From contig NZ_PXNQ02000006.1 of NCBI RefSeq assembly GCF_003007735.2, forward strand, positions 62,001-126,000: a DNA stretch of 64,000 nt, written 5' to 3'. Every line of letters begins with the position of its first letter. Position 1 is the stretch's first letter. The notes below the pieces were generated by a model. The model ran no database searches. It saw nothing but the letters and a program-made list of their open reading frames with translations, and was not told where the DNA came from. The position numbers and the translations under genes were made by a program. Origin of the DNA: Paracoccus methylarcula. GTDB lineage: Bacteria; Pseudomonadota; Alphaproteobacteria; Rhodobacterales; Rhodobacteraceae. This document shows positions 17,862 to 27,212 of this stretch, one piece after another.

Positions 17862-19325
17862 ATGACGCTTGCCTTCGATCCTTCCAGCCTGACGCTCCCC
17901 CGGGGCCATTTCATCGGCGGCCGCCATGTCGAAGGCCCGGAAGAGATCGCGGTGACCGCCCCTTCCAGCGGCCTTGCCTTGCGTGCCGTTCCCCGCGCCG
18001 ATGCCGAAATGGTGGACCGGGCGGTAATGAGCGCCCGCGCGGCGCTGGACCAATCGGGCTGGGGCAGGGTGGCCCCGCGCGAACGCCTGCGCGCGCTGTC
18101 GCGTTGGGCCGATCTGATCGAGGCGGAGGCGGCGGTGCTGGCGCGGCTCGAAGCCGTCTGCTCGTCCCGGCCAGTGGCCGAGGTGGCCGCCGGGGATGTG
18201 CCTGTCACGGCCGAACAGATCCGCTTTTTCGCCGAATTCGCCGACAAGGAATGCGATGATCTCGTGCCGACCTCCGAGGATCACCTGGGCATGATCTCGT
18301 CCGAGCCCTATGGGGTGATCGGTGCGATCACGCCCTGGAACTATCCGATCTCGATGGCAGGCTGGAAACTGGGTCCGGCGCTGGCTGCGGGGAATGCGGT
18401 CGTGCTGAAACCATCCGAGATGACGCCCTATTCCGCGCTTTACCTTGCCGAATTGTCGGTGCGTGCGGGCATTCCCGAAGGGCTGGTCAATATTGTCCTG
18501 GGTGACGGTCCGGTCACGGGCGCCGCATTGGTCGGCCATCCCGGGATAGGCAAGGTCTCCTTCACCGGCTCGACCCGTGCGGGCGGCCAGATCATGGAGA
18601 ATATCGCGCAGAGCGGTATCAAGCCGATAACGCTGGAACTGGGTGGCAAAAGCCCGATGGTGGTTTTTGCCGATGCGGATCCGGAACTGGCCGCGGCATG
18701 TCTTGATCGTGGGATCACTCCGAATGCCGGGCAATTCTGCGTGGCCGGATCGCGGATTATCGTCGCCCGCGAAATCGCCGATGAACTGGCCGCAAGGTTG
18801 GTCGAGCGTTTCGCCCGCCACAGCCCGGCCGCCACATGGGAGGAAACCCCCGGTTTCTCGCCGATCATATCCCGGGGCCAGCTTGCCCGGATCGACGGCA
18901 TCGTTGCGGCATCGGTCGCGAAAGGGGGCGAGATCCTGTGCGGCGGCGCAGAGTTCGACCGCGAGGGCAGCTTTTACCGCCCGACCCTGATCGGCGGTGT
19001 CGATGCTTTGAACCCGGCGGTGACCGAGGAAATCTTCGGTCCCGTTGCGACATTCCAGACCTTCGACAGCGAGGACGAGGCCATGGCCCTGGCCAGCCAT
19101 CCGAGCTATGGCCTGTGCGCCGGGCTGTTCACCCGTGACATCGGCCGCGCGTTGCGGCTCTCGCGCCGGGTCGAGGCCGGGACCGTCTGGATCAATCGCT
19201 ATGGACGTTCGCGCGATCACATCCTGCCGACCGGGGGCTGGAAGGCCAGCGGTCTCGGCAAGGATCTGGGGCGCGAAGCCTATCATGCCAACCGGCGCCG
19301 GAAATCGGTGCTGATCGATCTTTGA
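17862..19325 (+). CDS. NAD(P)-dependent aldehyde dehydrogenase
   Basis: 487 aa from the ATG at 17862 with GAGAGG upstream. Hallmarks are ITPWNYPISMAGWK, SFTGSTRAGG, the general-base Glu in LELGGKSP and the nucleophile Cys in AGQFCVAGSR, then EEIFGPVATF. It oxidises an aldehyde or semialdehyde to the acid. It begins 124 bases after the flavoprotein gene and ends 18 bases before the next, so it is probably in the same operon. A second dehydrogenase of this superfamily lies at 20392, so the two may act on different semialdehydes or on betaine-like aldehydes (inference). Confidence 0.92.
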   Translation: MTLAFDPSSLTLPRGHFIGGRHVEGPEEIAVTAPSSGLALRAVPRADAEMVDRAVMSARAALDQSGWGRVAPRERLRALSRWADLIEAEAAVLARLEAVCSSRPVAEVAAGDVPVTAEQIRFFAEFADKECDDLVPTSEDHLGMISSEPYGVIGAITPWNYPISMAGWKLGPALAAGNAVVLKPSEMTPYSALYLAELSVRAGIPEGLVNIVLGDGPVTGAALVGHPGIGKVSFTGSTRAGGQIMENIAQSGIKPITLELGGKSPMVVFADADPELAAACLDRGITPNAGQFCVAGSRIIVAREIADELAARLVERFARHSPAATWEETPGFSPIISRGQLARIDGIVAASVAKGGEILCGGAEFDREGSFYRPTLIGGVDALNPAVTEEIFGPVATFQTFDSEDEAMALASHPSYGLCAGLFTRDIGRALRLSRRVEAGTVWINRYGRSRDHILPTGGWKASGLGKDLGREAYHANRRRKSVLIDL

Positions 19326-19343
19326 AGACCCGTGGAGAGACAG

Positions 19344-20395
19344 ATGAAGACCTACAAGCTTGCCCTGATTCCGGGGGACGGGATCGGCGTTGACGTGACC
19401 AGGGCCGCAATGCAGGTGGTCGAGGCCGCGGCCAGACGGCATGGCTTCGCGCTGGCCTGCGAGACCTTCCCATGGTCCTGCCAATATTACCTGGAGAATG
19501 GTGCGATGATGCCCGGCGACGGGATCGAGACCCTGCGCCGCTTTGATGCCATCTACCTGGCGCGGTGGGTTGGCCGGAAACGGTGCCGGATGCGGTTTCG
19601 CTGCATGGGCTGCTGCTGCCGATCCGCAAGGCCTTCAACCAATATGCCAATATCCGCCCGCACCGGCTGTTGCCGGGTATCGAGGGGCCGCTGAAGGCCG
19701 AGGGCTTCGACATTCTCTGCATCCGCGAGAATACCGAGGGCGAGTATTCCGGCGCCGGGGGGCGCGTTCACCAGGGCAAGGAGAACGAGGTCGCGGTCGA
19801 GACCTCGGTCTTCACCCGCGCCGGGGTGGAGCGCATCCTGCGTTTCGGATTCGAGCAGGCCCGGGCGCGGCGCGGGCATCTCACCTCGGTGACGAAATCC
19901 AACGCGCAGAAATACTCGATGGTGTTCTGGGACGAGATGACGCGGCAGCTTGCCGCCGAATATCCCGAGGTGACGGTCAGCCAGATGCATATCGACGCGA
20001 TGGCCGCAAAGATGGTGATGGCGCCGGAAAGCCTTGACGTGGTGGTGGCCTCGAACCTGTTCGGGGACATCCTGACCGATCTGGGCGCGGCGATCCAGGG
20101 CGGGCTGGGCTTTGCGGCCTCGGCCAATATCTGCCCCGACGGCTCCGGCCCCTCGATGTTCGAGCCGGTGCATGGCTCTGCCCCCGATATTGCCGGGCAG
20201 GAGATCGCCAACCCGATTGCGGCGATCTGGTCCGGGGCGATGATGCTCGACCATCTGGGCGAAGCGGGGGCTGCCTCGGGTATCATGGGTGCCATCGAGG
20301 CGGCGACGCGGCAGGGCATCGGCATCCGCCCCGGTTCCCATTCGACGACCGAGATCACCGATGCCGTGATTGCCACGCTGGAGGCCCGAGCATGA
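19344..20395 (+). CDS. Tartrate/isopropylmalate-type dehydrogenase (TtuC-like), frame break
   Basis: Beta-decarboxylating dehydrogenase. The start at 19344 has GGAGAG upstream and begins MKTYKLALIPGDGIG. The frame is lost at about 19560: ATCTACCTGG-CGCGG needs one more G to read IYLGAVGWPETVPD, after which the second frame runs to the end. The repaired product is 350 aa, the usual length. NAD and metal motifs (DAMAAKMV, NLFGDILTDLGA, FEPVHGSAPDIAG) are intact. Relatives oxidise D-malate, tartrate or 3-isopropylmalate. Its end overlaps the next gene by ATGA. Confidence 0.87.
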
Positions 20396-21828
20396 AACTC
20401 GACGATCCCGATCTTTTCCGGCAGGCCGCCTTGATCGGCGGGCAATGGATCTCGCGCCCCGACATGGAGGTTACGGATCCGGCCACGGGCGAGGCCCTGG
20501 GGCACATCCCCGATTGCTCGGCCGCCGAGACCACCGAGGCCATCGCAGCCGCCGAAGAGGCGCTGAAGGATTGGCGGACCCGCACCCATGCCGAGCGCGC
20601 CGACCTGCTGATGCGCTGGTATCAGCTCATGCTGGATCATGCCGAGGATCTGGCGCGGATCCTGACCGCCGAGCAGGGCAAGCCGTTGCAGGAGGCGCGC
20701 GGCGAGATCCTTTATGGCGCGTCCTTCGTGCGCTGGTTCGCCGAGGAAGCGCGGCGGATCAACGGGGCGATCATTCCCTCTCCGGTGCCGGGCAAGAAGA
20801 TCTTTGCCATGAAGGAACCGGTCGGGGTCTGCGCGATCATCACGCCGTGGAATTTCCCCAATGCGATGATCACCCGCAAGGTCGCGCCCGGCCTTGCCGC
20901 AGGCTGCACCATGGTCATCAAGCCCTCGGATTTCACCCCCTGTTCGGCGCTTGCCCTTGGCGTTCTGGCCGAACGGGCGGGGATTCCGAAAGGCGTGATC
21001 AACATCCTCACCGGGCGGCCCGAGGCGATCGGCTCGACGCTGACCGGCAGCGCGGTGGTGCGCAAACTGTCCTTTACCGGCTCGACCCGGGTTGGCGCGA
21101 TGCTGGCCGAGCAATGCGCGCCGACGCTGAAGAAACTGTCGCTGGAACTGGGCGGCAATGCGCCCTTCATCGTGTTCGACGATGCCGATCTGGAGGCTGC
21201 GGTCGAGGGTGCGATGGCCTCGAAATTCCGCAATGGCGGGCAGACCTGCGTCTGCGCGAACCGGCTGCTGGTGCAATCGGGCATCCATGATGCCTTCGTG
21301 GCGGCGCTGACCGCCCGCGTCGATGCGCTGCGGGTCGGGCCGGGCACCGAGGACGGCGTCGAGATCGGCCCGATGATCAACAATGCCGCCATCGACAAGA
21401 TCACCGCCCATGTGGCGGATGCCTTCGCAAAGGGTGCCACCCGCATGACGCGGAGCCGTGATCTGCCTGCGGGTTACGCCGATCCGGTGGTGCTGGCCGG
21501 GGCCGATACGGGCATGCTGTTGGCCGATGAGGAAACCTTTGGCCCGGTTGCCCCGATTTTCCGCTTCGAGACCGAGGAAGAGGCCCTGCGGATCGCGAAT
21601 GGCACGCCTTACGGGCTTGCCGCCTATTTCTACACCACCGATATGGCCCGCGCATTCCGTGTCGGCGAGGCGCTGGAATTCGGGCTGGTCGGGTTGAATA
21701 CCGGGGCGGTCAGTCACGAGGTGTCGCCCTTTGGCGGGGTCAAGGCGTCAGGGCTGGGCCGGGAAGGCGCCCGCGAAGGCATCGAGGAATATCTGGAAAC
21801 CAAGGCTCTCCATTTCGGGGGAATCTGA
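20392..21828 (+). CDS. gabD: Succinate-semialdehyde dehydrogenase (NAD(P)+), GabD type
   Basis: 478 aa, GabD-like aldehyde dehydrogenase. ITPWNFPNAMITRK, SFTGSTRVGAML, the Glu in LELGGNAPF and the catalytic Cys in GGQTCVCANR (the paired Cys is typical of GabD). It converts succinate semialdehyde, or glutarate/adipate semialdehyde homologues, to the dicarboxylate. Start overlaps the upstream stop (ATGA). In a cluster with a cyclic-amide hydrolase and amine-oxidising flavoproteins, it would be the last step for a four-carbon omega-amino acid (inference). Confidence 0.9.
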   Translation: MKLDDPDLFRQAALIGGQWISRPDMEVTDPATGEALGHIPDCSAAETTEAIAAAEEALKDWRTRTHAERADLLMRWYQLMLDHAEDLARILTAEQGKPLQEARGEILYGASFVRWFAEEARRINGAIIPSPVPGKKIFAMKEPVGVCAIITPWNFPNAMITRKVAPGLAAGCTMVIKPSDFTPCSALALGVLAERAGIPKGVINILTGRPEAIGSTLTGSAVVRKLSFTGSTRVGAMLAEQCAPTLKKLSLELGGNAPFIVFDDADLEAAVEGAMASKFRNGGQTCVCANRLLVQSGIHDAFVAALTARVDALRVGPGTEDGVEIGPMINNAAIDKITAHVADAFAKGATRMTRSRDLPAGYADPVVLAGADTGMLLADEETFGPVAPIFRFETEEEALRIANGTPYGLAAYFYTTDMARAFRVGEALEFGLVGLNTGAVSHEVSPFGGVKASGLGREGAREGIEEYLETKALHFGGI

Positions 21829-21879
21829 GCGCCGGGTGACAAAGCCATCGCCACGCGTCAGCTACAGGGAAAATCGGCA

Positions 21880-23916
21880 ATGTCTTCAGATCCGCTCCTG
21901 CAACCGCTCCAGATCGGGGATTTGCGGCTAAAGAACCGTATCCTCGTGACTGCGCATGAACCCGGTTATGCCGAGGACGGGCTGCCGAAGGATCGATACC
22001 GTGCCTATCACGCGGCGCGGGCGAAAGGTGGGGTCGGGCTGACCATGACCATTGGCTCTGCCGCCGTCGGGCTTGACAGCCCGCCATCCGCTGGCGGGGT
22101 GCAGGCCTATCGTGACGAGATCACCGGCTGGATGCGCCAGCTTGCCGATGAATGTCACGAGCATGGAACGGCGGTGATGATCCAATTGACCCATCATGGC
22201 CGCCGCACCCGGTGGGACAAGGGTGACTGGCTGCCCACCGTCTCGGCCAGCCATGAACGTGAGATATCGCATCGCGGCGTGCCCAAGCTGGCCGAGGACT
22301 GGGATATCCGGCGGATCGTGCAGGATTACGCGGATGCCGCCGAGCGGATGAAGGAGGCCGGGCTGGACGGGGTGGAGTTCATCGCGACCGGGCACCTTCT
22401 GGACCAGTTCTGGTCACCACGCTCGAACATGCTGGATGGGGCCTATGGCGGCTCGCTGGACAACCGGCTGCGCCTGACATTCGAGGTCCTGGCCGAGGCG
22501 CGCAAGCGGGTGGGCAGGGGTTTTCTGCTGGGTATCCGCTATGCCGGGGACGAGAATGCCGCCGATGGCATCGATCTCGCCGAGGGGCTGGAGATCTCGC
22601 GCCGCCTGAAGGAAAGCGGGCTGGTGGATTTCCTGAATGTCACCCGAGGCCATATCGATGACGATGCCGGGCTGACCGACATGATTCCCGTGCAGGGAAT
22701 GCGCAACGCGCCGCATCTGGACCTTGCCGGGGAAATCCGGGCGGCGACGCGCTTTCCGGTGTTTCACGCCGCCAAGATCCCCGATCTGGCGACGGCGCGT
22801 CATGCCATCCTGGCGGGCAAGGTGGACATGGTGGGCATGACCCGCGCGCATTTCACCGATCCCGATATCGTCCGCAAGATCATCGCGCGCCGCGAGGACC
22901 ATATACGCCCCTGTGTCGGGGCGAATTACTGCCTGGACCGCCGCTTTCAGGGCGCGGATGCGCTTTGCATCCATAACGCCTCGACCGGGCGCGAATTGTT
23001 CATGCCCCATGCAATCCAGCCAGCCCCGGCACCGCGCCGGGTGGTGATCGTGGGCGCCGGGCCCGCCGGGATGGAGGCGGCGCGCGTCGCTGCCGAACGC
23101 GGGCACGAGGTGATCGTGCATGAGGCCGCCAGGGATGCAGGCGGGCAAATCCGGTTGACGGCGCGTTCGACCCGCCGGCGCGAGATGATCTCGATCATCG
23201 AATGGCGGATGTCCGAATGCACGCGCCGCGGCGTCCGGTTTCATTTCAACAGCTTCGCGGATGCCGGGACGGTCACTGCGGAAAATCCCGATGTCGTGAT
23301 CATTGCGACCGGGGGGGTGCCGCATCAGGTTCCCTTGCGCGGCGGGGAAGATCTTGCCGTCACGGCATGGGATATTCTTGCGGGCGACGCCCAGCCCGGC
23401 CGCTCGGTCCTGGTTTTCGATAACGCGGGTGACCATGCCGGGCTTCAGGCGGCCGAGATGATCGCGGCGACCGGCGCCAGGGTCGAGATCGTGACCCCCG
23501 ACCGCAGCCTTGCGCCCGAGGTCATGGCGATGAACCTGACGCCCTATATGCGCAACCTGCAAAAGCTGGACACGCGTTTCACAGTGACCTGGCGTCTGCG
23601 GTCCGTGATCCGCAAGGGCAACGGGTTGCTGGCGGAACTGGGCAGTGATTACGGTGATGTCACCCGCTTTCGAGAGGTCGATCAAGTCGTCATCAACAAT
23701 GGGACGGTCCCGCTGGACGATCTGTATTTCGAACTCAAGCCGTATTCCGTGAATTTGGGAGAGATGGATGTCGCCGCGCTCAGGGCTGTGATGCCGCAGG
23801 CGATCAAATCGAATCCGGAGGGGCGTTTTCAACTGTTCCGGCTCGGTGACGCCGTGTCCTCTCGCAATACACATGCGGCGATCTATGACGCGTTGCGCCT
23901 GACTCGGGCGTTGTGA
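21880..23916 (+). CDS. NADH:flavin oxidoreductase/2,4-dienoyl-CoA reductase family, N-methyl demethylase-like
   Basis: 678 aa. N-terminal old-yellow-enzyme TIM barrel binding FMN (residues about 1-340; IQLTHHGRR, then FWSPRSNMLDGAYGGSL), an Fe-S segment, and a C-terminal FAD/NAD domain (VVIVGAGPAGMEAARV). This is the layout of trimethylamine dehydrogenase and of the dimethylglycine or N-methylproline demethylases. The cluster Cys are 345, 351 and 363, while position 348 is Ala where trimethylamine dehydrogenase has a fourth Cys. The upstream gap is 51 bases. Demethylation of an N-methyl intermediate, releasing formaldehyde or methylamine, is a reasonable guess. Confidence 0.87.
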   Translation: MSSDPLLQPLQIGDLRLKNRILVTAHEPGYAEDGLPKDRYRAYHAARAKGGVGLTMTIGSAAVGLDSPPSAGGVQAYRDEITGWMRQLADECHEHGTAVMIQLTHHGRRTRWDKGDWLPTVSASHEREISHRGVPKLAEDWDIRRIVQDYADAAERMKEAGLDGVEFIATGHLLDQFWSPRSNMLDGAYGGSLDNRLRLTFEVLAEARKRVGRGFLLGIRYAGDENAADGIDLAEGLEISRRLKESGLVDFLNVTRGHIDDDAGLTDMIPVQGMRNAPHLDLAGEIRAATRFPVFHAAKIPDLATARHAILAGKVDMVGMTRAHFTDPDIVRKIIARREDHIRPCVGANYCLDRRFQGADALCIHNASTGRELFMPHAIQPAPAPRRVVIVGAGPAGMEAARVAAERGHEVIVHEAARDAGGQIRLTARSTRRREMISIIEWRMSECTRRGVRFHFNSFADAGTVTAENPDVVIIATGGVPHQVPLRGGEDLAVTAWDILAGDAQPGRSVLVFDNAGDHAGLQAAEMIAATGARVEIVTPDRSLAPEVMAMNLTPYMRNLQKLDTRFTVTWRLRSVIRKGNGLLAELGSDYGDVTRFREVDQVVINNGTVPLDDLYFELKPYSVNLGEMDVAALRAVMPQAIKSNPEGRFQLFRLGDAVSSRNTHAAIYDALRLTRAL

Positions 23917-23993
23917 CCTTTTGGAAGATTCCTTTTCACATATATGTAACGAATGTCGGTATGGGTGGTCACGAGCCTCCGCAACCAAACGAC

Positions 23994-24038
23994 ATAACAA
24001 AACCCGGCCAAACCATCCGGTTGGCGGGATTTTGTTAT
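23994..24038. terminator. Bidirectional terminator-like hairpin
   Basis: The arms ATAACAAAACCCG... and ...CGGGATTTTGTTAT pair over about 17 bases with one or two defects, around a loop of about 9 bases. A-rich and T-rich ends make it terminator-like in both directions. It lies 78 bases after the stop at 23916 and closes the catabolic operon. Confidence 0.7.
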
Positions 24039-24348
24039 GGATGTGGCAATGATGCGAGACATTGACGAAACAGAGAATATGTCCACGCTATAGCGCTCTG
24101 AAATAACCGATCCATTATTGCCCTGGCGCTTCAATTCCGAGGTTCATACTGGGCAGATACTCTCCATGATTGATAATGGATGTCTCAGGGTGGAACCGTT
24201 CGATCATCCATTGTGCGAGTTCGGTTTGAGCGCGTTGTCACTGAAGGAACTTGCCGCTTGGACGCGTCGCGGCCAGCGTGGGGCGTCGAGAAACCCTTAA
24301 GACCGGACAGTTTGCCCTACCCGAAAAACGCGCTCGATTACGTCTATG
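24039..24348. other. Gap without a recognisable gene
   Basis: About 310 bases between the terminator and the 3' end of the SDR gene, visibly richer in A and T than its surroundings. Short open frames exist (for example 24118-24300) but have no ribosome site or familiar motif. It may be eroded DNA at the edge of the accessory stretch. Nothing else is seen. Confidence 0.5.
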
Positions 24349-25164
24349 TCAATCGGAAAGACCCATCTGTTTCCGCAGGCTCTTGTCGAAGGCGGCTTCG
24401 GGCGCGAAGCGACGCAAAAAGCGAACCCGACCCGCGAGCTTTCCCGCAGCGTAACGCCGTTTCGGCACAGAAGCGGTTGCTGCTTTTACAATCGTTTCCG
24501 CGACGATCATCGGGGCATCGCCTGTATCCACCCCTTTCCGCATATGTATTTCCATCTTACCGCGCACCGAGTCGTAGATCGGCAGCGGCTGATCGGGCCT
24601 GGTCAGGTTCTCCTCGAACGAGGTTCGGGTAAAGCCGGGCTCGACCAGTGCCACCCGAATTCCGGATGTGCGCAATTCGTGATCGAGCGATTCGGAATAG
24701 CCTTCGATGGCGTGTTTGGTGGCGGCATAGAGTGCGTTGTAAGGTGCCGGAACCAGGCCCATGACGGAACTCAAGTTGATGATCCTGCCTTTCCCCTGGC
24801 GGCGCATGACCGGCAACACCGCGTTGGTCATGCGGAGAACGCCGAACACATTCACGTCAAAAACGGCCTGAGCCTGGGCGATCGAGGATTCTTCCGCACC
24901 ACCGAGCAGGCCGATACCCGCATTGTTGACAAGCAGGTCGATACGTCCGGCTTCAGCCAACACCTTATCGACCAGCTTGGCAACGGATGCGCCATCCGTT
25001 ACGTCGCTGGCCAGCATGGTGATGCCGTTTGCGCCCTTGGCATCCGCGCGACGGCTGGTTCCAAAAACGCGATAGCCCGCGTTCAGCAAGGCCTTGGCCG
25101 TTTCATGCCCGATACCGGAAGATGCTCCGGTTACCAGGGCGACACCAGGATTGGTCTTGTTCAT
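24349..25164 (-). CDS. Short-chain dehydrogenase/reductase (SDR)
   Basis: 271 aa classical SDR: TGASSGIGHETAKALL (NAD(P) motif), NNAG, catalytic Ser in NLSSVMG and YAATK. The first-position context TSRRAD after beta-2 suggests NADP preference. Reduces or oxidises an unknown carbonyl/alcohol. It is last in a minus-strand series with the ketosynthase, thioesterase and TetR genes, 98 bases after the ketosynthase. A ketoreductase role for a 3-oxoacyl chain is possible (inference). Confidence 0.9.
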   Translation of the reverse strand: MNKTNPGVALVTGASSGIGHETAKALLNAGYRVFGTSRRADAKGANGITMLASDVTDGASVAKLVDKVLAEAGRIDLLVNNAGIGLLGGAEESSIAQAQAVFDVNVFGVLRMTNAVLPVMRRQGKGRIINLSSVMGLVPAPYNALYAATKHAIEGYSESLDHELRTSGIRVALVEPGFTRTSFEENLTRPDQPLPIYDSVRGKMEIHMRKGVDTGDAPMIVAETIVKAATASVPKRRYAAGKLAGRVRFLRRFAPEAAFDKSLRKQMGLSD

Positions 25165-25262
25165 GGGAATGACTTTCTTTTTGTGGTGGATCGAGTTTTA
25201 ACCATCGCGGCGGCTCACCGGCCGCCAAGGCTTGGGCAAAGTGGGAGTGGTCATGCGGGATT

Positions 25263-26545
25263 TCAGGCACCGGACGGATCATCCGTCCAGCGCCGGAATA
25301 TTGCGCTGGCATTGACGCCGCCAAAACCAAAGCCGTTGGAGATGGCATATTCCATTTCCATTGGACGAGCCCGGTTGGCGACGAAGTCTATCCCGTCACC
25401 GGCCGGATCAGGGGTATCCAGATTGAGCGTCGGCGGTGCCACCTGATCCCTCAATGCAAGGATCGTGAAGATGGCTTCAAGCCCACCCGCGGCTCCGAGC
25501 AGGTGACCCGTGGCCGACTTCGTTCCGCTGACCGCTATGGCCCCTTTCGTTCCGAAGACCGTCTTGATCGCCGCCATCTCTCCCAAATCGCCAATTGCCG
25601 TGGAGGTCGCATGTGCGTTGAGGTGGTGAATTTCGCCTGCCCTGATCCCGGCCTGGGCAATCGCGATTTCCATGGCCCGGCGCGCACCATTGCCGTCCTC
25701 GGGACCGGAGGTGACATGATGGGCATCCGCTGTCGTGCCGTAGCCGACAAGCTCGGCAAGCGGTTTGGCTCCGCGTGCAAGCGCATGGCTCAATTCTTCA
25801 ATGACAAGAATCCCGGCCCCTTCGCCCATGACGAAACCGTCCCGCAACATGTCGAATGGGCGCGAGGCCTGCGCGGGTGTTTCGTTGAAACTGGTGGAAA
25901 GGGAGCGGGCCGCGGCGAAGCGCCGAGGCTGAGGATGTTCATGCAGGCCTCTGTTCCCCCGCATACGGCAATGTCGGCCTCGTTGGCGCGGATCAGGCGG
26001 GCCGCATCGCCGATCGCTTGCACGCTGGCTGCGCATGCGGTCACCGGGGCGCCAATCGGGCCCTTGAAGCCATATCGGATCGAGATATGGCCCGCCGCAA
26101 GGTTCACCAGGAAAGACGGGACCGTATAGGGCGACAAGCGGCGAACACCGCGCCTATCGACTATACGAACCGCCTCGGTGATGGCGGGAAATCCTCCGAT
26201 TCCCGAGGCGATGATCGTGGCTGTGCGCAAGCGGTCATTTTCCGAGGTGGGCACCCATTTTGCCTGGGCAAGCGCCTCTTTCGCCGCTGCGAGGCCGAAG
26301 AGGATGAACCGGTCTATCTTGCGCTGGTCCTTTGGCGCCAGAATCGCATCAGGATCAAAGCCTGCCTCTGGATCTTCGCCCAAAGACGGCACCACACCAC
26401 CGATCTTCGCCGGCAGATCCCCGACGATGTCATCCGGTAGCCGCCGGATGCCCGACCGACCGGCGAGCAAGCGGGACCAGGACGCTTCAACATTGGCGGC
26501 AAGGGGCGTGACGGCCCCCATGCCGGTAACAACAACCCGTCGCAT
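25263..26545 (-). CDS. 3-oxoacyl-ACP synthase II-like (FabF family), frame break
   Basis: Start MRRVVVTGMGAVTPL. The catalytic Cys is residue 171 (TACAAS); the two His of the triad (NAHATST and SATGHLLGAAGG) are in the downstream frame. The frame breaks at about 25920: adding one base restores the Gly-Phe of SLGGFAAARSLS and gives one 427-aa protein, normal for FabF. All active-site residues are then present. It condenses malonyl-ACP with an acyl chain. No acyl carrier protein gene is adjacent. The context (thioesterase, SDR, RND pump) is unlike the usual fab cluster, so a specialised lipid role is possible. Confidence 0.86.
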
Positions 26546-26764
26546 CTATTCTTCCTTGTCTTTCAATGATCCGCGGCCAAGGCGAGCGGGAGGCGAAACA
26601 ACCAAGAGCTGTCCGCAGACGAAAATGGCGAAAAGCTCGCTAATTTCATCCCACGCTTCCGGGACGGCATCTTCAGGCTGCTGCCTGTCGTCGGGAAGGC
26701 GGATGCCAACGCAGACATCACGGCCTTTGCCCCATGACCAGGCATGTAGAGGTGCCGTGAGCAT
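26546..26764 (-). CDS. Possible small acidic protein between thioesterase and ketosynthase
   Basis: Open frame of 72 codons whose TAG lies directly before the ketosynthase ATG. The C-terminal part is acidic (EDAVPEAWDEISELFAIF) and looks protein-like, but the first 15 codons overlap the thioesterase gene and no clear ribosome site is seen. It has no phosphopantetheine DSL motif, so it is not an acyl carrier protein. It may be a remnant or non-coding. Confidence 0.3.
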   Translation of the reverse strand: MLTAPLHAWSWGKGRDVCVGIRLPDDRQQPEDAVPEAWDEISELFAIFVCGQLLVVSPPARLGRGSLKDKEE

Positions 26765-27212
26765 GGAGTCGGCCTTGCGAATCTTCGATCCTGCCCTCCA
26801 GCGTGATGACGGTCCGGCCGCGCGAAACCACCTGACCGATGATATGCATTTCACCGGAATCGACCCTTATCGGACGAACGAATTTGGCGGAGGTTTCATG
26901 TGACGGGCAGATCTCGCCACGCGAGAGCGTCGTCATGGCGGCCAAAGCCATGGCGGTGTCGAGCATCGTCATGATCCAACCGCCATGCATGGTGTTCAAT
27001 GGATTGCAGAACCTTGCTTCGGGTTTGGCCCGAAGTTGGATCTCGCCTTCTGCAGCGGGTGGAAGCAGGGCGAAGGGGAGAGTTTCCGCCATGGATGGCA
27101 GCGGGAGGCTTCCATTTGCCAGCGCCGTGACCATCTCGAAGCCGGAATACTCCGCCAATCTGATACTGGAAGATGCGCCGCCATGCGTGACGCCCGGTGA
27201 GTTCATTGTCAC
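26718..27212 (-). CDS. PaaI-type hotdog-fold thioesterase
   Basis: 164 aa. The hotdog signature NTMHGGWIMTMLDTAMALAA holds the helix and the active-site region of PaaI-like acyl-CoA thioesterases. The start is taken as GTG at 27212, which overlaps the TetR stop (GTGA) and has AGGAGG 9 bases upstream; an ATG at 27206 is the alternative. Hydrolyses an acyl-CoA or acyl-ACP of unknown type. It is co-transcribed with the TetR regulator. Confidence 0.85.
   Translation of the reverse strand: MTMNSPGVTHGGASSSIRLAEYSGFEMVTALANGSLPLPSMAETLPFALLPPAAEGEIQLRAKPEARFCNPLNTMHGGWIMTMLDTAMALAAMTTLSRGEICPSHETSAKFVRPIRVDSGEMHIIGQVVSRGRTVITLEGRIEDSQGRLHAHGTSTCLVMGQRP

Noticed and set aside
19768..21717. Minus-strand open frame of about 650 codons
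   Set aside because: Shadow of the tartrate-type and succinate-semialdehyde dehydrogenase genes, with low-complexity composition.
7813..23916. Ectoine degradation cluster (Lrp regulator plus aminotransferase plus dehydrogenase)
   Set aside because: The ectoine hydrolase and deacetylase genes and the dedicated importer are absent; HyuA/HyuB do not belong to that route.
24118..24632. Small plus-strand frames beside the SDR gene
   Set aside because: One overlaps the SDR gene antisense and none has a ribosome site or known motif.
26546..26764. Acyl carrier protein next to the ketosynthase
   Set aside because: The small open frame has no DSL phosphopantetheine site.
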